The position numbers and the translations under genes are program-made. Positions 50,278-59,411 of a stretch of 64,000 nt of DNA are shown piece by piece. This DNA comes from Actinacidiphila sp. DG2A-62. GTDB taxonomy: Bacteria > Actinomycetota > Actinomycetes > Streptomycetales > Streptomycetaceae. The DNA is taken from the NCBI RefSeq assembly GCF_035825295.1, contig NZ_JAYMGI010000002.1, positions 7,392,001-7,456,000 of the forward strand. Direction: 5' to 3'. Within the stretch, counting starts at the first letter, position 1; every line of letters begins with the position of its first letter. Under the pieces are notes generated by a model. That model saw only the letters and a list, made by a program, of their open reading frames with translations. It was not told where the DNA came from and ran no database searches.

Positions 50278-51273
50278 TCACCCGGGGAAGCGGCCCTCGG
50301 CCCGCAGGGCGTGGCGGCGTTCGGCGTAGGCGAGGTCGTCCCGCCACAGCCGCGCCGCGGCGGCCCGCACGACAGGGCGCAGGACCGGGGCGGCGGCGCG
50401 CGCGACGGCGAAGCCCGGCCGGTCGGAGGTGGCGAGCACCGCCTCGATCACGGCGGTGCGCGGACGTCCCCGGTGGTCCCGGCCCAGCGGCGTGGCGTGC
50501 GTCTCGACGGACGAACCGCGGCCCTCGCCGTCGGTGATGTGCATGACGACCGTACGGGGCTCGGGCGCGGTGAAGACGGCCCGGACCGGGACGACGATCC
50601 GCCGGGTCAGCCGGAAGGACACCCGCACGGCCAACGCGTCCTCGTGCGCCGGCTCCTCCACCGTCAGGTCGACGAACGAGTAGGGGTGGAACCAGGCGCC
50701 GTGCCAGGGGTCCAGGCGGTTGGCGAGCACGTCGGCCGGCTCGCACACCCCCGACACGTCGTGCACGGCGGCGAGCGTCGCGGCGGCCGCGGGGCGCGCG
50801 GGCAGCACCGGCCGGTCGAGCGGCTCCTCGCCGCCGGACGCGTCCAGCCGCACCCACGCGAGCACCCCGTCGTCATGGGCGGGCAGCGGCGACCAGCCGG
50901 GCGCGGGCCGGCCGTCGAGCGCCAGGCCGTGCCAGCGGCAGACCAGCGCGCCGCAGCTCACCCGGGCGTCCCTCAGCGGCGCGCCCAGGTGCGGGCAGGC
51001 GCCCGGACCGGCCAGCAGCCGCCCGGCCGCGTCGCGCCAGGCGACCACCTCGACGCCCGCCACGGTCCGTGCGAAGGGACGGCCGGCGGTCACCGCCGAG
51101 GACGCGGCGAGCACGTACCAGTTGCCGGAGGGCCGGTCCTGGGCGCGTTTCAGGGCGCCGGCGATCAGACCGGGACGGGCCTCGCGCCAGGTGGGGCGCT
51201 GCCCCTCCCACGGCACCGGCCGGCGGTGCAGGCGCAGCGGCACCCCACGGCGGCGCGGCGCGGCCCCGGTCAC
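50278..51273 (-). CDS. Rieske [2Fe-2S] protein of the carotenoid operon (DUF5914-like)
   Basis: The 331-aa protein starts at GTG 51273 overlapping the crtB stop (GTGA). Rieske cluster ligands are CPHLGAPL (C-x-H) and, 19 residues on, CRWHGLAL (C-x-x-H), near residues 93-117. Before this is NWYVLAASSAVTAGRPFARTVAG, and behind it DPWHGAWFHPYSFVDLTVEE with His residues that could bind mononuclear iron, then a C-terminal domain ending AERRHALRAEGRFPG. It looks like a ring-hydroxylating-type oxygenase alpha subunit. Fourth place in crtEIB-x is taken by crtV in S. griseus; here it is this Rieske protein, so it may hydroxylate or otherwise oxidise the carotenoid. Function unproven. Confidence 0.85.
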   Translation of the reverse strand: MTGAAPRRRGVPLRLHRRPVPWEGQRPTWREARPGLIAGALKRAQDRPSGNWYVLAASSAVTAGRPFARTVAGVEVVAWRDAAGRLLAGPGACPHLGAPLRDARVSCGALVCRWHGLALDGRPAPGWSPLPAHDDGVLAWVRLDASGGEEPLDRPVLPARPAAAATLAAVHDVSGVCEPADVLANRLDPWHGAWFHPYSFVDLTVEEPAHEDALAVRVSFRLTRRIVVPVRAVFTAPEPRTVVMHITDGEGRGSSVETHATPLGRDHRGRPRTAVIEAVLATSDRPGFAVARAAAPVLRPVVRAAAARLWRDDLAYAERRHALRAEGRFPG

Positions 51274-52376
51274 GCCGCCTCCGGCGCCGCGACGGGCCGC
51301 CGCTCGGCCCGGGCGGCCCGAATACGGGCCGCGCCGACCCGGGCCAGGCCGTCGAGGGCCACCGACAGCCGGACCCGGCGCGGGACGGCGGAGCGGCGGT
51401 GCAGCACCGACCAGCCGTCGCGCTCGACCGCGGCGAGGATGCCGCCGTAGAGCACGAACGCGGTGCGGACGCACGGCCGGGACACCGGATCGAGCATGGC
51501 GATCCCGGGCAGCGCGCGGCCGTAGAAGCCCCGGGTCGCCGCGGCGAAGTCGCGCAGCGCCGCGGTGACGCGCCGGTCCCGCCGGCCGGTGGCCCGGCTC
51601 CACTCCAGCCTCGCCCGGTCCACCCCGTGCGCGGCGAGCAGGTCGGCGGGCAGGTAGACGCGCCCGCGGTCGAGGTCCTCGCCGACGTCGCGAAGGAAGT
51701 TGGTCATCTGGAACGCCACGCCCAGGTCCGCCGCGTGGGGTTCCGCCTCCGGCCGGGGCACGACATGGCCGAGGACCGGCAGCATCTGCAGGCCGATGAC
51801 GGCCGCGGAGCCGTGCATGTACCGCCGCAGCGCCGGGAAGTCGGCGTAGTCGGACACGCTCAGGTCGGCCCGCATGGACGCCAGGAAGTCCGTGAAGTGC
51901 GCGGGGTCGATGGCGTAACGGCGGGCGGTGTCGGCCAGCGCGCGCACCACCGGGTCGTCCTCCGGCGGGTTCGACGGGTCCTCCGGCGGGTCCTCCGGCG
52001 GGTCGTCCGGCCGGCTCCCCGCCGGGTCCCCCGGCTCGTTCCGCGGCCGGCCCTCCGACGGGTTCGGCGTCCGGTCGGCCGTCGGCGGCTGCGCGGGGGA
52101 CGCGGCCAGCTCGGCGCTCAGAGCGTCGGACAGGCGCCGCAGGGCGGCCTCGCGGGCGGCCGGACCGGCGGTGCGGCCGAGGTCGTCCACGATGTCGTCG
52201 GCCCGGCGGGCGAAGCCGTACAGCGCGTGCACCGCGGGCCTGCGGTCGGCCGGCAGCAGCCGGGTGGCCAGGAAGTAGGTGCGTCCGTGCCGGGCGTTGA
52301 GCGCGCGGCACCGCACGTAAGCGGCGCGCAGCCGCGGGTCGTGGATGCCCGCGGCGTCGAGTTCGTGTCGGGTCAT
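51270..52376 (-). CDS. crtB: Phytoene synthase
   Basis: The 368-aa enzyme condenses two geranylgeranyl diphosphates to phytoene. Both Asp-rich motifs are visible: RRADDIVDD (about 57-65) and QMTNFLRDVGEDLDRGRVYLP (about 221-241). HGRTYFLATRLLPADRRPAVHALYGFAR is the N-terminal signature. A 45-residue Pro/Asp/Glu-rich insertion (about 95-140, with DDPPEDPPEDP) separates the two halves; it has no counterpart in usual CrtB proteins and comes from short DNA repeats. Start and stop overlap crtI and the Rieske gene by 4 nt. Confidence 0.96.
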   Translation of the reverse strand: MTRHELDAAGIHDPRLRAAYVRCRALNARHGRTYFLATRLLPADRRPAVHALYGFARRADDIVDDLGRTAGPAAREAALRRLSDALSAELAASPAQPPTADRTPNPSEGRPRNEPGDPAGSRPDDPPEDPPEDPSNPPEDDPVVRALADTARRYAIDPAHFTDFLASMRADLSVSDYADFPALRRYMHGSAAVIGLQMLPVLGHVVPRPEAEPHAADLGVAFQMTNFLRDVGEDLDRGRVYLPADLLAAHGVDRARLEWSRATGRRDRRVTAALRDFAAATRGFYGRALPGIAMLDPVSRPCVRTAFVLYGGILAAVERDGWSVLHRRSAVPRRVRLSVALDGLARVGAARIRAARAERRPVAAPEAA

Positions 52377-53932
52377 GCCGGCCCCTTCCGGGCGGGAGGT
52401 CGGACGGAGGCGGCGCCGCCGCGGGCGGCGCCGGTACGGTCGGCCGCGGCGGGCCCGGTGATGCGGGCGGCGGCGAGCTTGCCGGAGATGAGCGCCGTCG
52501 GCACGCCCACCCCCGGGGTGGTGCCGCAGCCGGCGAGCACCGCGTTCTCGGTCCCGCGCACCAGGTTGGCGGGGCGGAAGGGACCGGTCTGGCCGAAGGT
52601 GTGGGCCAGTGAGAAGGGCGTGCCGGCCATGTGGCCCTGCTCGGTCCAGTGCGCCGGGGTGAACAGGCTCTCCCGCTCGATCGCCGCGCCCAGCCCGTCC
52701 AGACCGCGGCGCTCCAGCTCGGCGATGATCCGGTCGCGGTAGCGGGGCCCGAGCGCGCGCCAGTCGGCGGCGCCGGGGCCGATGTCGGTGTTGGGGCAGG
52801 GCGCGAGCACGTAGTGGACGTGCCGGCCGGGCGGGGCGAGCGACGGGTCGTGGGCGGTGGGCCGGGTGATGAGCAGGGACGGGTCGCTCATCAGGCGACC
52901 GGTCGCGGTCAGCTCCTGGAAGGTGCTGCTCCAGGCGTCGCCGAAGGACAGCGTGTGATGGCCCAGTTCGGGCCAGGTCCGGTCCGTTCCCGCGTGCAGG
53001 ACGACCGCGGACGGCGAACGGCGCAGGCGCAGCAGCCGCCGCGGGGTCCGCCCCAGCAGCCGGTAGGCGTGCGGGAGTTCGCAGCTGAGCACGACCGCGT
53101 CGCAGGGGATGCGCCGGCCGGTGGTGTGCACGGCGGTGACCCGGCCCGCCGCGCCGCGTTCCAGCCGCACCGCCTCCTGGCCGTACAGCAGCTCGGCGCC
53201 CGCGTCCCGCGCCGCGCCGGCCAGGGCGCGGGGCACCGCGTGCAGGCCGCCGCGCGGGAAGTACACCCCGGCGACGGTGTCCATGTAGGCGATCACGGCG
53301 TAGGCGGCCAGCGCCCGGGCCGGCGGGACCCCGGCGTACAGCGCCTGGAAGGAGAAGACGCGGCGCAGCCGTTCGTCGCGCAGGAACCGGCCGATCCGCG
53401 CGTCGAGCCGCCCGAAGCCGCCCAGGGCGGCGAGCCGGGCCAGGTCCGGGTGGAGCAGGTGCAGCGGCGAGTCGACGTTCGCGTCGATGAACCGGCGCAT
53501 CTGCACCCGGTACAACTGCTCCAGCCAGGTCCGCAGCCGCCGGTAGCCGGCCGCCTCGGCCGGGCCGGCGAACGCGCGCACCGCCTCCTCCATGGCCTCC
53601 GGCCGGGTGTGCACGTCCAGGCTGCTGCCGTCGGCGAACCGGGCCCGGTAAGCCGGGTGCAGCTCGACCAGCTCCAGCCGGGCGTCCGGCGACTCGCCGA
53701 CCGCCGCGAGCGCCTCGGCCAGCAGGTGCGGCATGGTCAGCACGGTGGGACCGGTGTCGAAGCGGTAGCCGCCCAGGTCCAGCCGCCCGGCCCGGCCGCC
53801 CGGCGCGGCGTCCCGCTCCACCACGGTGACCCGGCGGCCCGCGCCGAGCAGGTGCAGCGCGGCCGCCAGCCCGGACAGGCCGGCGCCGATCACCACCACA
53901 TGGTCCGTACGGCCGGGGACGGTGCGCGTCAT
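52373..53932 (-). CDS. crtI: Phytoene desaturase
   Basis: The 519-aa FAD enzyme introduces the four double bases of lycopene in phytoene. N-terminal VVVIGAGLSGLAAALHLLGA binds FAD, followed by GGRAGRLDLGGYRFDTGPTVL. Middle parts: GGFGRLDARIGRFLRDERLR, RVFSFQALYAGVPPARALAA, IAYMDTVAGVYFPRGGLHAV. C-terminal signature: AGCGTTPGVGVPTALISGKL. The ATG at 53932 overlaps the crtE stop (ATGA). Intact by length and motifs. Confidence 0.97.
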   Translation of the reverse strand: MTRTVPGRTDHVVVIGAGLSGLAAALHLLGAGRRVTVVERDAAPGGRAGRLDLGGYRFDTGPTVLTMPHLLAEALAAVGESPDARLELVELHPAYRARFADGSSLDVHTRPEAMEEAVRAFAGPAEAAGYRRLRTWLEQLYRVQMRRFIDANVDSPLHLLHPDLARLAALGGFGRLDARIGRFLRDERLRRVFSFQALYAGVPPARALAAYAVIAYMDTVAGVYFPRGGLHAVPRALAGAARDAGAELLYGQEAVRLERGAAGRVTAVHTTGRRIPCDAVVLSCELPHAYRLLGRTPRRLLRLRRSPSAVVLHAGTDRTWPELGHHTLSFGDAWSSTFQELTATGRLMSDPSLLITRPTAHDPSLAPPGRHVHYVLAPCPNTDIGPGAADWRALGPRYRDRIIAELERRGLDGLGAAIERESLFTPAHWTEQGHMAGTPFSLAHTFGQTGPFRPANLVRGTENAVLAGCGTTPGVGVPTALISGKLAAARITGPAAADRTGAARGGAASVRPPARKGPA

Positions 53933-55299
53933 CGCGTGTCCTCCGGGGGAGCGGGGTGCCCGGCGGCGGCCCGGAGCACGCTCAGCAGGCGGGCGCGGGC
54001 CGCCGGTTCGAGCGGCGCGGCCTCCAGCGCGGCCGTGCACGCGGCGGCCAGTCGGCCGATGTGCGCCTCCACCGCGGCGCGGGCGCCGGTGGCGACGAGC
54101 ACCTCGCGCACCCGCTCCAGTCCGGCCGGCGACAGCCCGCCGTCGCCGAGCGCCTCGTCGAGCACGCCGAGGCTCTCCCGGTCGCCGGCCCGGCGGGCCC
54201 GCTCGCGGGCCACGGCGACCAGATGGGTGGCCTTGCCGGTGCGGATGTCGTCCCCGGAGGGCTTGCCGGTGACCCGCGGGTCGCCGAACACCCCGAGGAG
54301 GTCGTCGCGCAGTTGGAAGGCCAGACCGGCGCTGCGTCCCGCGGCGCCCAGCGCGCGGCGGACCCGGGGAGCGGCGCCCGCCAGGGCCGCGCCGAGCGAC
54401 AGCGGCCGCTCCACGCTGTACAGACCGCTCTTGAGCACGGCGGTGCGCAGCGCGCCGTCCGGCTCGCCGGGGTCCCGGCCGCCCGGGCCGGCCGCCTGGC
54501 CGAGCAGGTCCAGGTACTGGCCCGCGACCATCTCCGTCCGCATGGCGCGCCACACGGCCTGCACCTCGCCGCGTACGGGCTCGGGGAGCGCGGTCTCGGC
54601 CAGCAGGTCGTCGGCCCACGCCAGCGCGAGGTCCCCGGCCAGCACCGCCGCCGACCGGCCGAACGCGGCCGCGCCGTCCGGCCCGGACGGCGGACGGCCG
54701 CCGAGCCGTCCGGCGAGCGCGACGTGCACCGCCGGGCGTCCGCGCCGGGTCGGCGACCCGTCCATCACGTCGTCGTGGATCAGCGCGCAGCACTGGATGA
54801 GCTCCAGCGCGGCGGCGACACGCAGGACGGCGCGCGGTCCGGGGCGCGCGCCGTCCGCAGGGCCGCTGTCGTCGGCCCGGGCCTCCGGGGCCTCCGCGCC
54901 CGCCGCGCCCATCTCCGGGGTCGCCGCGCCCGGATCCGGGGCCTCCGGGCCCTCGACCGGGCGTTCCCGCGCACCCTCGTCGCGCCCGTCGGCCGCCGCG
55001 CCGCCGCCGCAGGCCCGCCAGCCCCACCACACCAGGGCGGCCCGCCGCCTGGACCCGCCGGACAACGCGAAGTCGGCGAGCCCCCGGGCGAGGTCGTCGG
55101 CGACGACCTTGTCGAGCGCGGACGCCTCGGCGACCCGTCTGTCCAGCACCTCCCGCAGCGTGTGCGCGACGGCGGACGTCGGATCGCGGTCCCCCGCGTC
55201 GGCCGCCCCCTCGGCCGCCGTGTCCTCGGCCGCGGACCCCTCGGCCGCCGTCCGCTCGTCAGGCCCGCTGACGCACGGTCCCTGACGGAACGTCATCAT
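53929..55299 (-). CDS. crtE: Geranylgeranyl diphosphate synthase
   Basis: The 456-aa protein is a trans-isoprenyl diphosphate synthase. First Asp-rich motif LIHDDVMDGSPTRRG lies near residue 173, with the second, QLRDDLLGVFGDP, near 330; GKPSGDDIRTGKATHLV follows. Two additions make it long: an acidic 45-residue N terminus rich in Ala/Glu/Asp and a 60-residue Ala/Pro/Glu insertion between helix B (WWGWRACGGGA) and the first motif. Tandem ATG codons (55299 and 55296) have no good Shine-Dalgarno site. It heads the minus-strand operon crtE-I-B-Rieske. Confidence 0.94.
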   Translation of the reverse strand: MMTFRQGPCVSGPDERTAAEGSAAEDTAAEGAADAGDRDPTSAVAHTLREVLDRRVAEASALDKVVADDLARGLADFALSGGSRRRAALVWWGWRACGGGAAADGRDEGARERPVEGPEAPDPGAATPEMGAAGAEAPEARADDSGPADGARPGPRAVLRVAAALELIQCCALIHDDVMDGSPTRRGRPAVHVALAGRLGGRPPSGPDGAAAFGRSAAVLAGDLALAWADDLLAETALPEPVRGEVQAVWRAMRTEMVAGQYLDLLGQAAGPGGRDPGEPDGALRTAVLKSGLYSVERPLSLGAALAGAAPRVRRALGAAGRSAGLAFQLRDDLLGVFGDPRVTGKPSGDDIRTGKATHLVAVARERARRAGDRESLGVLDEALGDGGLSPAGLERVREVLVATGARAAVEAHIGRLAAACTAALEAAPLEPAARARLLSVLRAAAGHPAPPEDTR

Positions 55300-55777
55300 G
55301 CGCCGGTCCGCGGAGGAGGGACCGGGATCCACGGGGGAGCCGGGCGGGCGAAACGCATCGGGCTGTCCTCTCGTCGCACGAACACGCCCGATCCGCGGAC
55401 GGAATTCGAGCACAGGTGACCACGAGTGACAAGTGTCTCCCGTTTCAGCACCTTTTCTCAGTATTTGCGTCGCGGTCGTAGGGCATCGGTGCCGCGCACG
55501 GCGGCAGCCCGACGGCCGATCGGGTGAGGGCGGCCGGAGGGCGCCGAGGGCGGCCAGGGGCGCCCAGGGGGGCGCCCGGGGGCGGCCGGGCGCGGCGACG
55601 CGCTCGACGCGGCGTCGGTGGTACGCGTGGGACGTGGGGCGCGTCACTGACGCAAGTGGCACCAGACGGAACCGGAGACCGTAAGTTGACGTCATCAACA
55701 GTCATAAGGACTCGGCGGCGGCGGCGATCACGACGAGGGGGTTGGTCGCCACACGGGGGTGCGCCGCCGGGGACGTC
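55300..55777. other. Divergent promoter region between crtE and the injection-system regulator
   Basis: No gene is supported in these 480 bp. Two stretches resemble extracytoplasmic-function sigma promoters: GAAAC-N16-TCGT on the minus strand (55446 to 55422) toward crtE, and GGAAC-N17-CGTC on the plus strand (55668-55693) toward the LuxR gene. The plus-strand one is followed by the dyad GTTGA-CGTCA-TCAAC (55686-55700). These are weak predictions. The middle part (55510-55620) is G-rich repeat-like sequence. Confidence 0.35.
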
Positions 55778-56452
55778 ATGGGAGGGAACTTGCACGACTC
55801 TTCACAATCCATCCCCTTGGAACCCGGCCAGCGGATTCCGGTCGTGGTCCACGCCCCGGACCCGATCTCGCGGGAGGGGGTGATCAGCCAGTTACGGCAG
55901 CACCCCGTGGTGGACCTCGTCGAGGAGGCCGACGCGCCGAAGGAAGGAGTGGCCCTGCTGCTCGCCGACTCGCCCGACCCGGCCTCGCTCACGTGGCTGC
56001 GACGCGTCGTGCGCCAGAGCAGCCTGCGGCCGGTCCTGGTGGTGAGCCAGATCCGCGAGGCGGACATCCTCGACGTCTTCGAACTGGGCGTCGGGGCCAT
56101 CGTCTGGCGCCACGAAGCCACCTCGCAGCGGCTGCTGAGGGCGGTGCGCGCCGCACACCGCGGCCAGGGGGAGCTGCCGTCCGACCTGCTCGGCCGGCTG
56201 ATCAGCCAGGTCGGCAGCCTGCGGACGGTCGCCGTCCGGCCGTCGGGCGTGCAGCCGTCCGGCCTGTCGCCGCGCGAGACCGACGTCCTGCGCCTGGCCG
56301 CCGACGGGCTGGGCACCGCCGAGATCGCCGTGAAACTCTCGTACTCCGAACGGACCGTCAAGAACATCATGCAAGGTCTGACCACCCGGCTCGCGCTGCG
56401 CAACCGCACGCACGCCGTCGCATACGCCCTGCGGGAGGGATACATCTCGTGA
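55778..56452 (+). CDS. LuxR/NarL-type regulator of the contractile injection cluster
   Basis: The 224-aa protein has a receiver-like N-terminal domain (IPVVVHAPDPISREGVISQL, VLVVSQIREADILDVFELGV, GAIVWRHEATSQRLLRAVRA) and a C-terminal LuxR helix-turn-helix (SGLSPRETDVLRLAADGLGT, AEIAVKLSYSERTVKNIMQG). The conserved phospho-acceptor pocket is only partly kept, so it may not be phosphorylated. ATG 55778 is preferred; a TTG 12 codons upstream is possible. It overlaps the next gene by GTGA. Streptomyces contractile injection clusters typically begin with such a regulator. Confidence 0.88.
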   Translation: MGGNLHDSSQSIPLEPGQRIPVVVHAPDPISREGVISQLRQHPVVDLVEEADAPKEGVALLLADSPDPASLTWLRRVVRQSSLRPVLVVSQIREADILDVFELGVGAIVWRHEATSQRLLRAVRAAHRGQGELPSDLLGRLISQVGSLRTVAVRPSGVQPSGLSPRETDVLRLAADGLGTAEIAVKLSYSERTVKNIMQGLTTRLALRNRTHAVAYALREGYIS

Positions 56453-57144
56453 TCCACGAAGTGGACAGCCTCCTGAAGGGCCTGCTGGAAGGCGGCGCCC
56501 TGGCCGGCGCCGACGTCAAGATCGCCTTCGACCCGCCGACCCGAGACTGGGCGGCCCGCCAGAACGCGCCCGCCTTCGACGTCTACCTCTACGACATCCG
56601 CGAGGACGTCCACCGGCGCGAGCGCGGGCTAGCGGAGGTCCGCGACGAGCGCGGGGTGGTCGTGCGCCGGCGCAGACCGCCGCGCTGGTTCCGGCTGTCG
56701 TACCTGGTCACCGCCTGGACCAAGCAGCCGGAGGACGAACACCGACTGCTCTCGGCGGCGTTGGCCACCCTGCTGCCGCACGAACTTCTGGCGCCCGACG
56801 AGTTGCCCGGCGCCCTGGCCGCGCTGGGCCTGAGCGTGCCGCTGGCCGTCTCCGGCGTCCAGACCGAGGCGCGGTCGCTCGCCGAGATCTGGTCCGCGCT
56901 CGGCGGCGGCCTCAAACCCTCCCTGGACATCGTCGTCACCGTGCCGTTCCCGGCCTACCCCGACTACGACGCCGGACCGCCGGTCACCGAGGGCGCGGTG
57001 GTACGGGCCAGGGAGCTCGACGGGCCCCTGGAGGACGGCGAACGCGCCCACCAGGCGCGGCACCTGACGGCCGGCGCGTCGGAGCCGGGCGACGGGCCGG
57101 CCCGCGTGCCCGGCGCGCCGATCCGGCCCGGGGCGGCCCGATGA
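56449..57144 (+). CDS. DUF4255 (Pvc16-like) tail-terminator/cap protein
   Basis: The 231-aa protein starts at GTG 56449 and has the DUF4255/Pvc16_N pattern: HEVDSLLKGLLEGGALAGAD, DVYLYDIREDVHRRERG, PPRWFRLSYLVTAWTKQPED, EHRLLSAALATLLPHELLAP, and a final EIWSALGGGLKPSLDIVVTVP. In eCIS particles such proteins cap the distal end of the tube-sheath. The C-terminal 30 residues are a disordered Gly/Pro/Ala tail. Translationally coupled to both neighbours. Confidence 0.88.
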   Translation: MIHEVDSLLKGLLEGGALAGADVKIAFDPPTRDWAARQNAPAFDVYLYDIREDVHRRERGLAEVRDERGVVVRRRRPPRWFRLSYLVTAWTKQPEDEHRLLSAALATLLPHELLAPDELPGALAALGLSVPLAVSGVQTEARSLAEIWSALGGGLKPSLDIVVTVPFPAYPDYDAGPPVTEGAVVRARELDGPLEDGERAHQARHLTAGASEPGDGPARVPGAPIRPGAAR

Positions 57145-59399
57145 CCGGCACCCTGGGCACTTCGCCCGAGGCGAGCACGGTGCCGGCCGGCACGGCGCCG
57201 GCCGGCACCGGCGGCCCCACCGCCGACCCGGCCGATCCGCCCGCCGGTACCGCGCACCCCGACGCTGCGCACCTCGGCTCCGCCGATCCCGACGCCGCGT
57301 CCCAGGACGCCGAAAGCGTGCTGCTCGCCCGGCTGGCCCGGCTGCGCGCGCGGGTCGCCGCGCTCGTGGAGCGGAACAGCGCGGGCGACCCGACCGCGGC
57401 CGACCCGCTGCGCGGCCTGTACCTCGACGACGCCGCCGTCCGGCACCACCTGGCGCGCGAAGCCGCCCCCCGGTTCGCCGCGGACGGCCGGCCCGCGGTC
57501 GGCACACCGGTGTCGGAGGAAGCGCCCCACGCGGACGACGAGAAGCCCGACGCCGCGTCGGGCGACCGGCTGCGCCGGCTCGCGCTGCGCCTGGGGCTGA
57601 CCGCGCTGGACGTCGACATCCTGCTCATCGCGCTCGCCCCGGATCTCGACCGCGGCTTCGAGCCGCTGTACGGGTACCTGAACGACGACGTGAGCCGCCG
57701 GCGGGCCACCGTCGGACTGGCGCTCGACCTGTGCGGCCTGGCGCCGTCGCGTGCCGCGGCGCGGGAACGCTTCCACCGCACGGCGCCGCTGACCGCGCTC
57801 GGCCTGCTGCTGGTGGAGGAGCCCGAACGCCCCTTCCTCAGCCGCTCGTTGCGGGTCCCGGACCGCCTGGTCGACCACCTGCTCGGCGGCGACGGCCCGG
57901 ACGCCGCACTCGACGGCTACGTGCGGCGTCTGGACACCCGCGGACCCCTCGCCCACGTGCAGCCCGCCGGGTCGCCGGCGCCGCGGCTCGCCGCGTACCT
58001 CGCCACCGGCGCGCGGGCGGTCTACCTGCGAGAGCGCCGGGAAGGCGACGGCCTGCTGTGCGCCGCCGCCGCGCTGCACGCCGCCGGCCGCGACGCCCTG
58101 CACTTCACCCCCGCTCCGGCCGACCGCGCCGCTGCCGGCACACAGGGCCAGGAACCGGCGGACCACCACGGCGCCGACCGGTACGGCCCGGTGGCGGAAC
58201 TGCTGCGCGAGGCCCGGCTGCGGGGCTGCGCGATCGTGGTGTCGCCGCTGCCCGACCGGCCGGGCCCGCTGATCCGGGCGCTCATGGTGCCGGACGTGCC
58301 GGTGGTGTTCGCCGGGCCGGCGCCGTACGACGCGCAGTGGTGCGAGCGCGATCCGCTGGTGCTGGACGTGCCCTGGGCGCCGTCGGCCGCCGCGGACGCC
58401 TGGGCGGCGGCCCTGGGCCTGGGCGCGGAGCAGCAGCCGGGGTTCGACCTGGCCGCCACCGTCGCCCCCTACCGCCTCGGCGGCGACCGGATCGCCCGCG
58501 CGGCGCGCACCGCCGTCGAGCTGGCGGCGTTCGAGGGCGCCGCGCTGACCGCCGGCCATGTGCGGGCCGCCGCCCGCCGGCAGTCCGCCTCCGGCCTGGA
58601 GCAGCACGCCCGGCGGATCCGGCCCGCGGTCGGCTGGGACGACCTGGTGCTGCCCGAGGAACGCCTGGAACAGTTGCGGGAACTGGCGCTGCGCGCCCGC
58701 TACCGCGAGCGCGTCCTCGGCGACTGGCGGCTCAGTGCCGGCGGCGGCCGCGGCCGGGGCGTGCTCGCGCTGTTCGCCGGGGAGTCGGGCACCGGCAAGA
58801 CGCTGTCGGCCGAGGTGGTGGCCGCCGACCTCGGACTGGACCTGTACGTCGTCCAGCTCTCCTCGGTCGTCGACAAGTACGTCGGCGAGACCGAGAAGAA
58901 CCTGGAGCGCATCTTCACCGAGGCCGACAGCACGGACGCGGTGCTGCTCTTCGACGAGGCCGACGCCATCTTCGGCAAGCGCTCGGAGGTCAAGGACTCC
59001 CACGACCGCTACGCCAACATGGAGAGCGCCTATCTGCTGCAGCGCCTGGAGGCGTTCGACGGCATCGCCCTGCTCACCACCAACCTGCGGGCGAACATCG
59101 ACGACGCCTTCACCCGGCGCCTGGACCTCGTCGTCGACTTCCCCTTCCCGGACGCCGGGCAGCGGCTGGCCCTGTGGCGGCACAGCCTGGTCCACGTGCC
59201 GTGCGAGGAGGACGTGGACCCGGCGGTCTGCGCGGCGGAGTTCGAGCTGGCCGGCGGGTCGATCCGCAGCGCGGTGGTGACGGCGGCCTACGCGGCCGCC
59301 GGCCGCGGCGAACCGGTCACCACCGCCGACCTGGTGGCCGGGGCCCGCCGCGAGTACCGCAAGGCGGGCCGCCTGGTCCCCGGCGACCTGGGACTGTGA
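57141..59399 (+). CDS. AAA+ ATPase of the contractile injection system (Pvc15-like)
   Basis: The 752-aa protein has a 70-residue Thr/Ala/Pro-rich start, a helical N-terminal domain (about 100-450; GLYLDDAAVRHHLAREAAPR, LRLGLTALDVDILLIALAPD, FEPLYGYLNDD) and a C-terminal AAA+ domain. Walker A GESGTGKT is near residue 547, Walker B VLLFDEADAIFGKR near 600, sensor/arginine-finger region LTTNLRANIDDAFTRRLDLV. This organisation is that of eCIS ATPases (Afp15/Pvc15), thought to aid assembly of sheath or loading. ATG 57141 overlaps the DUF4255 stop (ATGA). Confidence 0.92.
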   Translation: MTGTLGTSPEASTVPAGTAPAGTGGPTADPADPPAGTAHPDAAHLGSADPDAASQDAESVLLARLARLRARVAALVERNSAGDPTAADPLRGLYLDDAAVRHHLAREAAPRFAADGRPAVGTPVSEEAPHADDEKPDAASGDRLRRLALRLGLTALDVDILLIALAPDLDRGFEPLYGYLNDDVSRRRATVGLALDLCGLAPSRAAARERFHRTAPLTALGLLLVEEPERPFLSRSLRVPDRLVDHLLGGDGPDAALDGYVRRLDTRGPLAHVQPAGSPAPRLAAYLATGARAVYLRERREGDGLLCAAAALHAAGRDALHFTPAPADRAAAGTQGQEPADHHGADRYGPVAELLREARLRGCAIVVSPLPDRPGPLIRALMVPDVPVVFAGPAPYDAQWCERDPLVLDVPWAPSAAADAWAAALGLGAEQQPGFDLAATVAPYRLGGDRIARAARTAVELAAFEGAALTAGHVRAAARRQSASGLEQHARRIRPAVGWDDLVLPEERLEQLRELALRARYRERVLGDWRLSAGGGRGRGVLALFAGESGTGKTLSAEVVAADLGLDLYVVQLSSVVDKYVGETEKNLERIFTEADSTDAVLLFDEADAIFGKRSEVKDSHDRYANMESAYLLQRLEAFDGIALLTTNLRANIDDAFTRRLDLVVDFPFPDAGQRLALWRHSLVHVPCEEDVDPAVCAAEFELAGGSIRSAVVTAAYAAAGRGEPVTTADLVAGARREYRKAGRLVPGDLGL

Positions 59400-59411
59400 G
59401 GCCCGCGGGTC

